Shown: positions 26,781 through 34,510 of the stretch, one piece after another | How positions within the stretch are numbered: position 1 is the stretch's first letter | Layout: every line of letters begins with the position of its first letter | DNA from: Candidatus Tepidifontimicrobium thermophilum | GTDB taxonomy: Bacteria; Sysuimicrobiota; Sysuimicrobiia; Sysuimicrobiales; Sysuimicrobiaceae | Direction of reading: 5' to 3' | Length of the DNA stretch: 64,000 nt | NCBI GenBank assembly: GCA_031296405.1 | Contig: JAVKKH010000003.1 | Location: 62,001-126,000 of the forward strand | The notes under the pieces: generated by a model | Told to the model about the DNA's origin: nothing | The model's database searches: none | The model's input: only the letters and a program-made list of their open reading frames with translations | Position numbers and translations under genes: made by a program

Positions 26781-27488
26781 ATGGACGCGGGAGCCCGTGT
26801 AAGAAGGACGCCGCGGAGCGAGGGCGTCGGGGTCCTCGGGGACTGGGTGTACGGGGCCAGCAAGCTGGTGGTGCGCGCGGTGGTGCGGGGCCTGTTCCGG
26901 ATGGAGGTGACGGGCAGCGAGCACGAGCCGGCGCGGGGCCCGTATCTGGCGGTGGCCAACCACTGGAGCGCCCTCGACCCTCCCGTGCTCGGTGCCGCCC
27001 TGCGCCGCAAGGTGCACTTCATGGCCAAGCAGGAGCTGTTCGACATCCCGCTGCTGCGGAGCTGGATGCGCTGCATCGGCACCTTCCCCGTGCGGAGAGG
27101 GGAGCCCGACCGCCAGGCCATCCGCACGGCCTTGCAGGTCCTGGAGCGAGGCGGCGTGGTGGGCATGTTCCCGGAAGGCACCCGGAACCCGCGTGGCTAC
27201 CTGCTGCCCGCGGAGCCCGGCGCGGCCTTCCTCGCGTTGAAGGCGCGTGTCCCCATCCTGCCCGTGGCCATCCTGGGGACCCTGGAGATCCTGCCGAAGG
27301 GCGCGTGGGTACCGCGGCTCGGGAGGATCCGGGTCCGCATCGGGCCCCCCTTTCGGGTGGACGACCTCGTGGACGCGCCCGACCGGCTGCAGCGGGCCAG
27401 CGACCGCATCATGGGCGCCATCGCGGGGCTGATGGGGGTGGAGCCCCCCGTGCACGGGACCCGCAGGGCGGGCCGCGCCGCCCCGTGA
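26781..27488 (+). CDS. plsC: 1-acyl-sn-glycerol-3-phosphate acyltransferase
   Basis: The 235-residue protein has acyltransferase motif I NHWSALD (H-x4-D), motif II around GTFPVRRG and motif III FPEGTRN, followed by VPILPVAILG. It makes phosphatidic acid at the membrane. The gene follows cmk by three bases; the N-terminal 20 residues are basic and not conserved-looking, so a start a little downstream is possible. PlsY, which makes its substrate, is encoded four genes further on. Confidence 0.92.
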   Translation: MDAGARVRRTPRSEGVGVLGDWVYGASKLVVRAVVRGLFRMEVTGSEHEPARGPYLAVANHWSALDPPVLGAALRRKVHFMAKQELFDIPLLRSWMRCIGTFPVRRGEPDRQAIRTALQVLERGGVVGMFPEGTRNPRGYLLPAEPGAAFLALKARVPILPVAILGTLEILPKGAWVPRLGRIRVRIGPPFRVDDLVDAPDRLQRASDRIMGAIAGLMGVEPPVHGTRRAGRAAP

Positions 27489-27506
27489 TATCCTGAGAGG
27501 CGAGTC

Positions 27507-28358
27507 ATGCGGGTGGTGGTTGCCAGGCACATGGGTTTCTGCGGGGGAGTCCGCCGCGCGGTGGACCTGGCTGTGCAGGCGGCCCGAAACGGGCAGGGTG
27601 GGGCCACCACCTGGGGACCCCTGATCCACAACCCCCAGGAAGTGGGACGGCTGCAGCGGGAGGGCGTCCGGGTGGCAGAGCGCCTGGAGGACCTGGACGG
27701 GGGAGCCTTCGTGGTGTCCGCTTACGGGGTGGAGTCCGCGGTGCTGGACGCAGTCCGCCAGCGGGGCATGCCGGTGGTGGACGCCACCTGTCCCGTGGTC
27801 ACCCGCGCACACGAGCTCGCGGAGCGGCTGGCGGAGGAGGGCTACTTCGTGGTGGCGGTGGGCGACCACGGACACCCCGAGATGGTCACCCTGAAGGAAA
27901 AGCTGGGCGACCGGGTGGCGGTAGTCCACACGCCGGAGGAAGCCGCCCGGCTGCGGTTGCGCGGGAAGGTGGGGGTGTTGTCCCAGACCACTCAGTCCCT
28001 GGAGAACTTCCGCCGCATCGTGGCGGACATCGTCACCCGGGTGAAGGAGACGAAGGTGATCAACACCCTGTGCCCGGCCATCACTGTCCGGCAGGAGGAG
28101 GCCCACCGCCTGGTGGAGGAGGTGGACGTGCTGCTGGTGGTGGGCGGCCGGGGCAGTTCCAACACCACCCGGCTGGCGGAAATCGGCCGGCAGCGCGGGG
28201 TGGCCACCTACCACGTGGAGACCGCGGACGAACTGCAGCCCTCGTGGTTTTCCCCGGACGCCAGCGTGGGCGTCATGTCCGGTGCGTCCACCCCTGACTG
28301 GATCATCGAGCAGGTTCTGCAGCGTCTGGACGAGATCCGGACCCAGCTCGGCGGTTAG
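27507..28358 (+). CDS. ispH: 4-hydroxy-3-methylbut-2-enyl diphosphate reductase
   Basis: The 283-residue protein has the three cluster cysteines C12 (GFCGGVRRA), C95 (DATCPVV) and C189 (NTLCPAITVRQ), and the substrate-binding SGASTPDWII near the end. IspH is the last enzyme of the MEP isoprenoid pathway. A TATCCT box lies at 27489-27494, so it may have its own promoter. It is the plain short form, without the S1-domain fusion seen in some clostridia. Confidence 0.95.
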   Translation: MRVVVARHMGFCGGVRRAVDLAVQAARNGQGGATTWGPLIHNPQEVGRLQREGVRVAERLEDLDGGAFVVSAYGVESAVLDAVRQRGMPVVDATCPVVTRAHELAERLAEEGYFVVAVGDHGHPEMVTLKEKLGDRVAVVHTPEEAARLRLRGKVGVLSQTTQSLENFRRIVADIVTRVKETKVINTLCPAITVRQEEAHRLVEEVDVLLVVGGRGSSNTTRLAEIGRQRGVATYHVETADELQPSWFSPDASVGVMSGASTPDWIIEQVLQRLDEIRTQLGG

Positions 28359-28463
28359 TCCCTTTGGGTTCTGCGCCCCCCCCGCCGCAGCGCGCGGCGT
28401 ACCCAGGGCTTGGAGCTCCGGGAGTGAAGCACCGTCCCTCTGCTACCATCGGAACGGCCGTTC

Positions 28464-29807
28464 ATGAGCGCCGGCAAGCTCCCTCTCGTGGCCCTGGTGG
28501 GTCGTCCCAACGTGGGCAAGTCCGCCCTGTTCAACCGGATCGCGCGAAGACGCCTGGCCATCGTGGAGGACACACCGGGGGTGACCCGTGACCGGCTGTA
28601 CACGGAGGTGGAGTGGTCCGGCCGGCGGTTCGGGCTGGTGGACACCGGCGGCTACGTCCCGCGGCCCCAGGACCCGCTGACAGAACAGGTGCGGTGGCAG
28701 GCCGAGCAGGCGGTGCAGGAGGCGGACGTGGTGGTCCTGGTGGTGGACGCACAGACGGGGCGGCTACCCGCAGACCACGAGGTGGCGGAGGTGTTGCGGC
28801 GGTCGGGCAAGCCCGTGGTGGTGGCGGTGAACAAAGTCGACACCCCCGGTGAGGGCGCCGCCGTGGCCGCGGAGTTCTTCGCCCTGGGGTTGGGCGACCC
28901 CCTCCCGGTGTCCGCCCTGCACGGGTTACGGGTGGGCGAGCTGCTGGACCGGGTGGTGGCGCACCTGCCGGCGCCCACGCCCGAAGAAGTGGAAGAGGAA
29001 CCGGTGCGGGTGTCGGTGGTGGGCCGCCCCAACGTGGGCAAGTCCTCCCTGGTAAACGCCCTGGTGGGTTCGCCGAGGGTGGTGGTGGACGAGCGCCCCG
29101 GCACCACCCGCGACGCGGTGGACACCTACCTGCGCCACCGGGACCGGCCCTTCGTCCTGGTGGACACCGCGGGGCTGCGACGCCGCGCCCGGGTCACCGA
29201 GTCCCTGGAGTTCTACAGTGTGCGGCGGGCGGAGCAGGCCCTGGAACGGTCTCACGTGGCGATCCTGGTGGTGGACGCCTGGGAGGGTGTGACCGACCAG
29301 GACCAGCGGATCGCCCGGGAGGTCACCGAGCGGGGCAAGGCGTTGGTGGTGGCGGCCAACAAGTGGGACCTGGTGAAAGGACCCCTGGCGGAGGAGCGCG
29401 TAAAGCAGCTGTACCACGCCCTGCGGCACGTTGCGTTCGCGCCCGTGCTGTTCGTGTCCGCCAAGACCGGCCGGAACGTGGCGCGCCTGCTGGACGCGGC
29501 GCTCCGGGTGGACCGCGCCCACGCCCTGCGGGTGCCCACCGGGCCCCTGAACCGGGCGGTGGAGGCCGCGGAAGCCGCTCACCCGGCACCGGCGGACGCC
29601 CGCGGCCGGCCTCTCAAGATCTACTACGCCACGCAGGTGTCTACCCGGCCGCCCACCGTGGCCCTGTTCGTCAACCACCCGGAGGTGGCCACGGAAGCGT
29701 ACCTGCGCCACCTGGAGGCCCGGCTGCGGGAGCGGTTTGACTTCGAGGGAACCCCGATCCGCTTCGTGTTGAGGGCCCGCCGGCCCCGCAGGGGGAAGAT
29801 GGAGTGA
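28464..29807 (+). CDS. der: Ribosome-assembly GTPase Der (EngA)
   Basis: The 447-residue protein has two tandem GTPase domains with P-loops GRPNVGKS at residues 13-20 and about 187-194. Each is followed by DTPGVTRD/DERPGTTRD switch regions, DTGG and DTAG motifs, and NKVD/NKWD. A KH-like C-terminal domain follows. This tandem arrangement is unique to Der, which helps assemble the 50S subunit. The stop overlaps the plsY start. Confidence 0.96.
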   Translation: MSAGKLPLVALVGRPNVGKSALFNRIARRRLAIVEDTPGVTRDRLYTEVEWSGRRFGLVDTGGYVPRPQDPLTEQVRWQAEQAVQEADVVVLVVDAQTGRLPADHEVAEVLRRSGKPVVVAVNKVDTPGEGAAVAAEFFALGLGDPLPVSALHGLRVGELLDRVVAHLPAPTPEEVEEEPVRVSVVGRPNVGKSSLVNALVGSPRVVVDERPGTTRDAVDTYLRHRDRPFVLVDTAGLRRRARVTESLEFYSVRRAEQALERSHVAILVVDAWEGVTDQDQRIAREVTERGKALVVAANKWDLVKGPLAEERVKQLYHALRHVAFAPVLFVSAKTGRNVARLLDAALRVDRAHALRVPTGPLNRAVEAAEAAHPAPADARGRPLKIYYATQVSTRPPTVALFVNHPEVATEAYLRHLEARLRERFDFEGTPIRFVLRARRPRRGKME

Positions 29808-30406
29808 CCGCGGTCCTGCTGGTCCTGGGAGCGTACGTGTTGGGCTCCGTCCCGACGGGCCTGTGGCTCGTGCGGTGGGTCCGGGGCGTGGACGTTCGAG
29901 AGCACGGCAGCGGGAACATCGGCACCGCCAACGTCTACCGGGTCGCCGGACCGTGGCTGGGCAGCGTGGTGCTGGTGGCGGACGTGGCCAAGGGAGCTGT
30001 GCCCGTGCTGGTCTGCCGCGGCCTGGACCTAGCGCCGGGGTGGGCGGTGGTGGCGGGCGTGGCCAGCATCGCAGGCCACAACTGGTCGGTCTTCCTGGGC
30101 TTCCGGGGCGGGAAGGGGATCGCCACCAGCTTCGGGGTGCTGGCGGCCCTGTCGCCGAAAGCGGCCGCGGTGGCGGCGGCCCTTTGGGTGACCGCGGTGG
30201 CCGTGACCCGGTACGCCTCCGTAGGGAGTGTGCTCGCCATGCTCTCAGTGCCGGTAAGCATGCTGCTGTGGAAGGAGCCCGCGGCTCACCTGGCCTTCGG
30301 CGTGGCTGCGGCGGTACTCGGCCTGGTGCGCCACCGGTCCAACCTCAGGCGCTTGGTAGAGGGGACCGAGCTGCGCATCACGGACCGGCCGAAGGCGCCA
30401 CCGTGA
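29804..30406 (+). CDS. plsY: Acyl-phosphate glycerol-3-phosphate acyltransferase
   Basis: The 200-residue membrane protein has the PlsY motifs LGSVPTGLWLVR near the N-terminus, HGSGNIGTANVYR (motif 1), GHNWSVFLGFRGGKGIATS (motif 2) and RHRSNLRRLVEGTE (motif 3). It makes lysophosphatidate from acyl phosphate. GTG 29804 overlaps the der stop. In many relatives gpsA follows; here a ketopantoate-reductase-like gene overlaps its stop instead. Confidence 0.95.
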   Translation: MTAVLLVLGAYVLGSVPTGLWLVRWVRGVDVREHGSGNIGTANVYRVAGPWLGSVVLVADVAKGAVPVLVCRGLDLAPGWAVVAGVASIAGHNWSVFLGFRGGKGIATSFGVLAALSPKAAAVAAALWVTAVAVTRYASVGSVLAMLSVPVSMLLWKEPAAHLAFGVAAAVLGLVRHRSNLRRLVEGTELRITDRPKAPP

Positions 30407-31419
30407 ACGTCCTCGTCTACGGGGCCGGTGCGGTGGGGTCTTTCGTGGGCGCCGTCCTCGCGCGGGCGGGCGAGCGGGTCAGCCTGCTGGGCCGACCCGC
30501 GCACGTGCAGGCGGTGGCGCGGGACGGGCTGCACGTGGAAGGGCCCGGGGGCAGCCGCACGTGGGTGCGGATCGCGGCAGCAAGCCGTCCGGAGGAGCTG
30601 GACGGGCCTTTCGACGCGGTGGTGGTGACCGTGAAGGGCTACGACACCCACCGCGCCGCGTCCACGATCCCCCACCTTCTGGCGCCCCACGGCCGCGTGG
30701 TGTGTCTGCAGAACGGGGTCGGCCACGAGGAGGTGCTGGCAGGGCAGGTGGGCAGCGGGCGCGTGGTGGCGGGTGCGGTCACCACCAGTGTGTCCCTGGC
30801 CGCTCCGGGACGCCTGGTGCAGCACACCCGCGGCGGCGTGGTCCTGGCGCCCTGGGACGGAGCGCCCGTGGAGGACCTGGTGGACGGGCTGCGACGGGGC
30901 GGGCTCGCGGCGCGCGCCGCAGCGGACGCCCGCGGCCTCAAGTGGTCGAAACTGCTGTTGAACCTGGTGGCCAACGCCACCTGCGCGGTTCTGGACCTGC
31001 CGCCGCGGGTCATCTACGGGCACCCGGGGCTGTTTCGGGTCGAGCGCCGCATGCTCCAGGAGGCGGTGGCGGTGGGCCGTGCCCTGGGGGTCCGGTGGGT
31101 GGACCTGCCGGGGTTCCCTGTGCGCATGCTGGTGCCCACGTTGCGGTGGCCGGAGCCGGTGGCCCGGAGCGTGCTGCGGCGGGCGGTGTCCGGGGGCCGG
31201 GGAACCAAGATGCCGTCCCTGTGGCACGACCTGGCCCGGGGCCGCACGGAGGTGGCGTACTTGAACGGCGCGGTGGCCCGGTGGGGAGCCGCGGCGGGCG
31301 TTCCGACGCCGGTCAATGAGGTCCTGGCACGCCTGGTGGAGGAGCTGAGCCTGGGGCTGCGGGACCGGGAACTCTTCCGGCACCACCCGGAGGCCTTGAT
31401 GCAGGCGCTGGCGCGGTAG
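30403..31419 (+). CDS. 2-dehydropantoate 2-reductase (PanE/ApbA family)
   Basis: The 338-residue protein starts with the NADPH motif GAGAVG and has VKGYDT and LQNGVGHEE. It then shows KWSKLLLNLVANA with the catalytic lysine of PanE, and RTEVAYLNGAVARWG near the C-terminus. It should reduce ketopantoate in coenzyme A synthesis, although members with other 2-keto acid substrates exist. GTG 30403 overlaps the plsY stop. Its place right after plsY is normally that of gpsA, the glycerol-3-phosphate dehydrogenase. Confidence 0.85.
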   Translation: MNVLVYGAGAVGSFVGAVLARAGERVSLLGRPAHVQAVARDGLHVEGPGGSRTWVRIAAASRPEELDGPFDAVVVTVKGYDTHRAASTIPHLLAPHGRVVCLQNGVGHEEVLAGQVGSGRVVAGAVTTSVSLAAPGRLVQHTRGGVVLAPWDGAPVEDLVDGLRRGGLAARAAADARGLKWSKLLLNLVANATCAVLDLPPRVIYGHPGLFRVERRMLQEAVAVGRALGVRWVDLPGFPVRMLVPTLRWPEPVARSVLRRAVSGGRGTKMPSLWHDLARGRTEVAYLNGAVARWGAAAGVPTPVNEVLARLVEELSLGLRDRELFRHHPEALMQALAR

Positions 31420-31491
31420 GCCATCAAGCCGCGCCCCACGTGGAGCGCACCACCACGCCACCCTACGCGCCGCGACGAGCCGTCGGCGGGC

Positions 31492-31513
31492 TTGTTGACA
31501 ATCCAGTCAACAA
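31492..31513. promoter_or_regulatory. Inverted-repeat operator candidate upstream of the second livK-like gene
   Basis: TTGTTGAC (31492-31499) and GTCAACAA (31506-31513) form a perfect 8-bp inverted repeat with a six-base spacer. The left part also reads TTGT-TG-ACAA, the pattern bound by many FadR-subfamily GntR proteins. A matching TTGT-AG-ACAA box is in front of the ligM operon, which encodes a GntR regulator. Confidence 0.6.
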
Positions 31514-31524
31514 CGTGCTAGCAA
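31495..31524 (+). promoter_or_regulatory. Promoter of the second livK-like gene and probably fhs
   Basis: TTGACA (31495-31500) and TAGCAA (31519-31524) are 18 bases apart. The -35 box lies inside the inverted repeat, so the operator-bound regulator would block transcription. Confidence 0.6.
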
Positions 31525-31545
31525 GACGGCGAGGGGGTGGTGGCG

Positions 31546-32745
31546 ATGAAGCGGCTGGAGGGGCTGGCCCTGGGGCTGGCCGTGTGCGTGCTGCTGGCGG
31601 CTGCGGGCACGGCGGCACCGGTACGGAGCCTGCGGTTGGGCGCGGTGATCCCGTTGAGCGGGGGGCTTGCGGCCAACGGGAGGTTCATCCGCGCGGGGTA
31701 CGAGTTCGCGGTGGAGTACCTCAACGCCCGGGGCGGTGTGCGGTTGGGGGGCCAGCGGGTCCCCCTCGAGCTCACGGTGCTGGATGACGAGTCCGACCCC
31801 ACCAAGACCGTGAGCCGCATGGAGAGCCTGGCCCAGATGGGCATCGCTGCCTACCTGGGCGGGGTCGGCAGCCACCTGCATGCCGCCGCGGCCGCGGTGG
31901 CGGAGAAGAACCAGATCCCGTACTGCGGAGTCGGCTTCGCGCTTTGGAGCATCCACCAGCGGGGCTACAAGTACCTCTTCAGCCCGTTCCCCAAGTCCCC
32001 GGAGCTGGCGGTGGAGACGTACCGCATCCTCAACGCCTACGTACCTCCGGAGCAGCGGCCGCGCCGGGTGGCCATCTTCGCGGAGCGCACGGACTGGGGC
32101 AAGGAGCAGGCGGCCCTGTGGGTCACGCGCTCCGCGGAGTTCGGCTACCAGGTGGTCTACCAGGGGGAGTACACCGTGGGCGCGCGGGACGTGAGCGACC
32201 TGATCCTGCGGGCCCGCGCCGCGGGCGCGGAGCTGGTGCTGGCGGTGCCCACCCCCGCGGACACCATCACCCTGGTGCGCCAGATGCGGGAGCTGGGCTT
32301 CACGCCCAAGGCCTTCTTCGCCCTGCGGGGCGCGGACTCCATCGCGGTCCGGCAGGCCCTGGGCAAGGACGGGGACTTCTGGGTGTCCATGCCCGGCTGG
32401 CACCACGCGGTGAAGTACCCGGGCGTGGACGAACTGAACGCGTGGTACCAGCGCCGCTTCGGGACGCCCGCGGAGGTGGCGGTGGGCTCCGCGGTGGCGT
32501 GCGTGCAGGTCATCGCCGCGGCGGTGGAAGCGTCCCAGAGCACAGAACCCGGCAAGATCCGGGACGCGGTGGCCAGGGTGAACCTGATGACCCTGGCGGG
32601 GAGGGTGCGGTTCCGCCCGGACGGCACGAGCCCGGTCCCGGTGATCGCCCACCAGTGGCAGAACGGCCAGAGCGTGCTGATCTGGCCGCGGGAGTTCGCC
32701 ACAGCGCCGTTCGCGTACCCCGCTACCCCGTTCCCGTCCCGGTAG
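31546..32745 (+). CDS. LivK-type ABC transporter substrate-binding protein, paralogue linked to the O-demethylation module
   Basis: The protein is about 399 residues with a signal peptide (GLALGLAVCVLLAAAGTAA). It shares long runs with the product of 11571-12767, such as DESDPTKTVSRME, GYKYLFSPFPKSPE and RPRRVAIFAERTDWG. ATG 31546 has GAGGGGGTGG upstream; GTG 31537 is an alternative. No permease or ATPase genes follow, so it may deliver its ligand to the LivHMGF complex encoded at 12.8-16.1 kb. Its operator and position before fhs suggest it binds a methoxylated aromatic acid such as vanillate (inference). Confidence 0.8.
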   Translation: MKRLEGLALGLAVCVLLAAAGTAAPVRSLRLGAVIPLSGGLAANGRFIRAGYEFAVEYLNARGGVRLGGQRVPLELTVLDDESDPTKTVSRMESLAQMGIAAYLGGVGSHLHAAAAAVAEKNQIPYCGVGFALWSIHQRGYKYLFSPFPKSPELAVETYRILNAYVPPEQRPRRVAIFAERTDWGKEQAALWVTRSAEFGYQVVYQGEYTVGARDVSDLILRARAAGAELVLAVPTPADTITLVRQMRELGFTPKAFFALRGADSIAVRQALGKDGDFWVSMPGWHHAVKYPGVDELNAWYQRRFGTPAEVAVGSAVACVQVIAAAVEASQSTEPGKIRDAVARVNLMTLAGRVRFRPDGTSPVPVIAHQWQNGQSVLIWPREFATAPFAYPATPFPSR

Positions 32746-32751
32746 CGGGCC

Positions 32752-32767
32752 GCGGGTTCGAACCCGC
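32752..32767. other. 16-bp perfect palindrome between livK-like gene and fhs
   Basis: GCGGGTTCGAACCCGC is fully self-complementary and lies seven bases after the stop of the binding protein. It could be an operator or a small RNA hairpin. It resembles a tRNA T-arm, but no other tRNA parts are present. Confidence 0.4.
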
Positions 32768-32866
32768 CAGGGCTGGGACGAGGTGGCGCCAGCCCCCGGG
32801 TGTCATATTGTGTTCGGAGACGCCGGACGGGGCCGGCCAGGACCCGTCCCAGACAGGAGGGGTCGG

Positions 32867-34510
32867 ATGCCTTCGGGGCCGCTGGCGGGTGTCGTGCGCG
32901 ACCTCGGGCTGGAAGAGGACGAGGTCATTCCCTACGGACGGGACAAAGCCAAGGTGGTGGTGGACGCCCTACACCGCAGGCAGGGCCAGCGCGACGGCGC
33001 GCTGGTCCTGGTGACCGGCATCAACCCCACGTCCGCGGGAGAAGGGAAGACCACCACCGCCATCGGGCTTGCGGACGGACTGCGCCGGCTTCGACGCCGC
33101 GCCGCGGTGGCCATCCGCGAGCCGTCCATGGGGCCGTGCTTCGGGGTCAAGGGAGGTGGCACGGGAGGCGGCCGTGCCCAGGTCGTCCCCGCGGAGGACA
33201 TCAACCTGCACTTCACCGGCGACCTCCACGCGGTGGCCGCGGCCCACAACCTCGTCGCTTCGGTGGTGGACAACGCCCTGTTCCACCGGACGGTCCCGGA
33301 GCTACGTCCTGAGAACGTGTTGTGGCGCCGGGTACTGGACACCAACGACAGGGCCCTGCGTCAGGTGGTGGTGGGCCTGGGCGGAGGTGCGCACGGAGTG
33401 GCGCGGGAGACCGGCTTCGACATCACCGCGGCCTCCGAGGTCATGGCGGTGCTGTGCCTGGCGGAGGACCGCACAGACCTGAAGCGGCGGCTGAGCCGGA
33501 TGGTGGTGGGGGAGCGGGAGGACGGCAGCCCGGTGACGGTGGCGGATCTGGGAGTCGCGGGTGCCGCCGCCGCGTTGCTCAGAGACGCGATCCACCCCAA
33601 CCTGGTGCGGACTCTGGAGGGGACCCCGGCCTTCGTGCACGGCGGGCCCTTTGGGAACATCGCACACGGCTGCAGCAGCCTCCTGGCCACCAGGCTGGCG
33701 CTGAAGTGCGCGGAGGTGGTGGTCACCGAGGCGGGGTTCGGTACCGAGCTCGGGGCGGAGAAGTTCGTGCACATTAAGTGCCGCACGGGACGGCTACGGC
33801 CCTCCGTGGCAGTCGTGGTGGCGTCTGTGAGGGCGCTGCGGGTCCACGGCGGTGCCGGGAAACAGGCGGAGGAGCCCGACCCGGCCGCGGTGGAGCGGGG
33901 GCTGGCAAACCTGGACAAGCACTTGGAGAACGTGCGCCACCTGGGCATGCAGCCCGTGGTGGCCCTGAACGCCTTTGCCGCCGACTCGCGGGACGAGGTG
34001 AGGGCCGTGCTCAGGCACTGCCAGGACCTCGGGGTCCCCGCGGCCCACTTCCGGGGCTGGGAGCTGGGGAGCGAAGGTGCCCTGGAGCTGGCGGAGGTGG
34101 TGGACGAGCTGGTCCGCAATCGCCCCGAACCCACCGAGCCCCGTTACCTGTACGAACCCGCGTGGCCCCTGGCCCGGAAGCTGGAAGCGGTCGCCACCAC
34201 CCTCTACGGGGCCGAGGGCGTAGACCTGTCCCCCCGTGCCCGGGCCAGGCTGGCGCGGTACGAGGAGCTGGGTTACGGCGAGCTGGCGGTGTGCGTGGCC
34301 AAGACTCAGTACTCCCTGTCCGACGACCCAGGCAGGCTGGGCCGGCCGCAAGGTTTCCGGGTCACGGTGCGGGACGCCCGCTTGGCCGCGGGGGCGGGCT
34401 TCGTGGTGGTGTACACGGGCGACGTGCTGACCATGCCGGGGCTGCCCAGGCACCCGGCGGCGGAGCGGCTGGACGTGGATCCCACGGGGCGCGTGGTGGG
34501 GCTTACGTAG
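32867..34510 (+). CDS. fhs: Formate-tetrahydrofolate ligase
   Basis: The 547-residue protein has the ATP-binding loop TSAGEGKTTT (near residues 55-64) and the family signature REPSMGPCFGVKGGGTGGG. QVVPAEDINLHFTGDLHA and the NIAHGCSS segment follow. It interconverts formate plus THF plus ATP with 10-formyl-THF; run in reverse it yields formate and ATP. ATG 32867 follows AGGAGGGG. A homologue, ligH, is needed for vanillate and syringate demethylation in Sphingobium SYK-6. Here it converges on the metF-ligM operon, its stop overlapping that of the MetF gene by eight bases. Confidence 0.95.
   Translation: MPSGPLAGVVRDLGLEEDEVIPYGRDKAKVVVDALHRRQGQRDGALVLVTGINPTSAGEGKTTTAIGLADGLRRLRRRAAVAIREPSMGPCFGVKGGGTGGGRAQVVPAEDINLHFTGDLHAVAAAHNLVASVVDNALFHRTVPELRPENVLWRRVLDTNDRALRQVVVGLGGGAHGVARETGFDITAASEVMAVLCLAEDRTDLKRRLSRMVVGEREDGSPVTVADLGVAGAAAALLRDAIHPNLVRTLEGTPAFVHGGPFGNIAHGCSSLLATRLALKCAEVVVTEAGFGTELGAEKFVHIKCRTGRLRPSVAVVVASVRALRVHGGAGKQAEEPDPAAVERGLANLDKHLENVRHLGMQPVVALNAFAADSRDEVRAVLRHCQDLGVPAAHFRGWELGSEGALELAEVVDELVRNRPEPTEPRYLYEPAWPLARKLEAVATTLYGAEGVDLSPRARARLARYEELGYGELAVCVAKTQYSLSDDPGRLGRPQGFRVTVRDARLAAGAGFVVVYTGDVLTMPGLPRHPAAERLDVDPTGRVVGLT

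Noticed and set aside
32752-32767. tRNA T-arm-like GCGGGTTCGAACCCGC
   Set aside because: There is no acceptor, anticodon or D-arm around it, and the upstream bases are coding. It is listed only as a palindrome.
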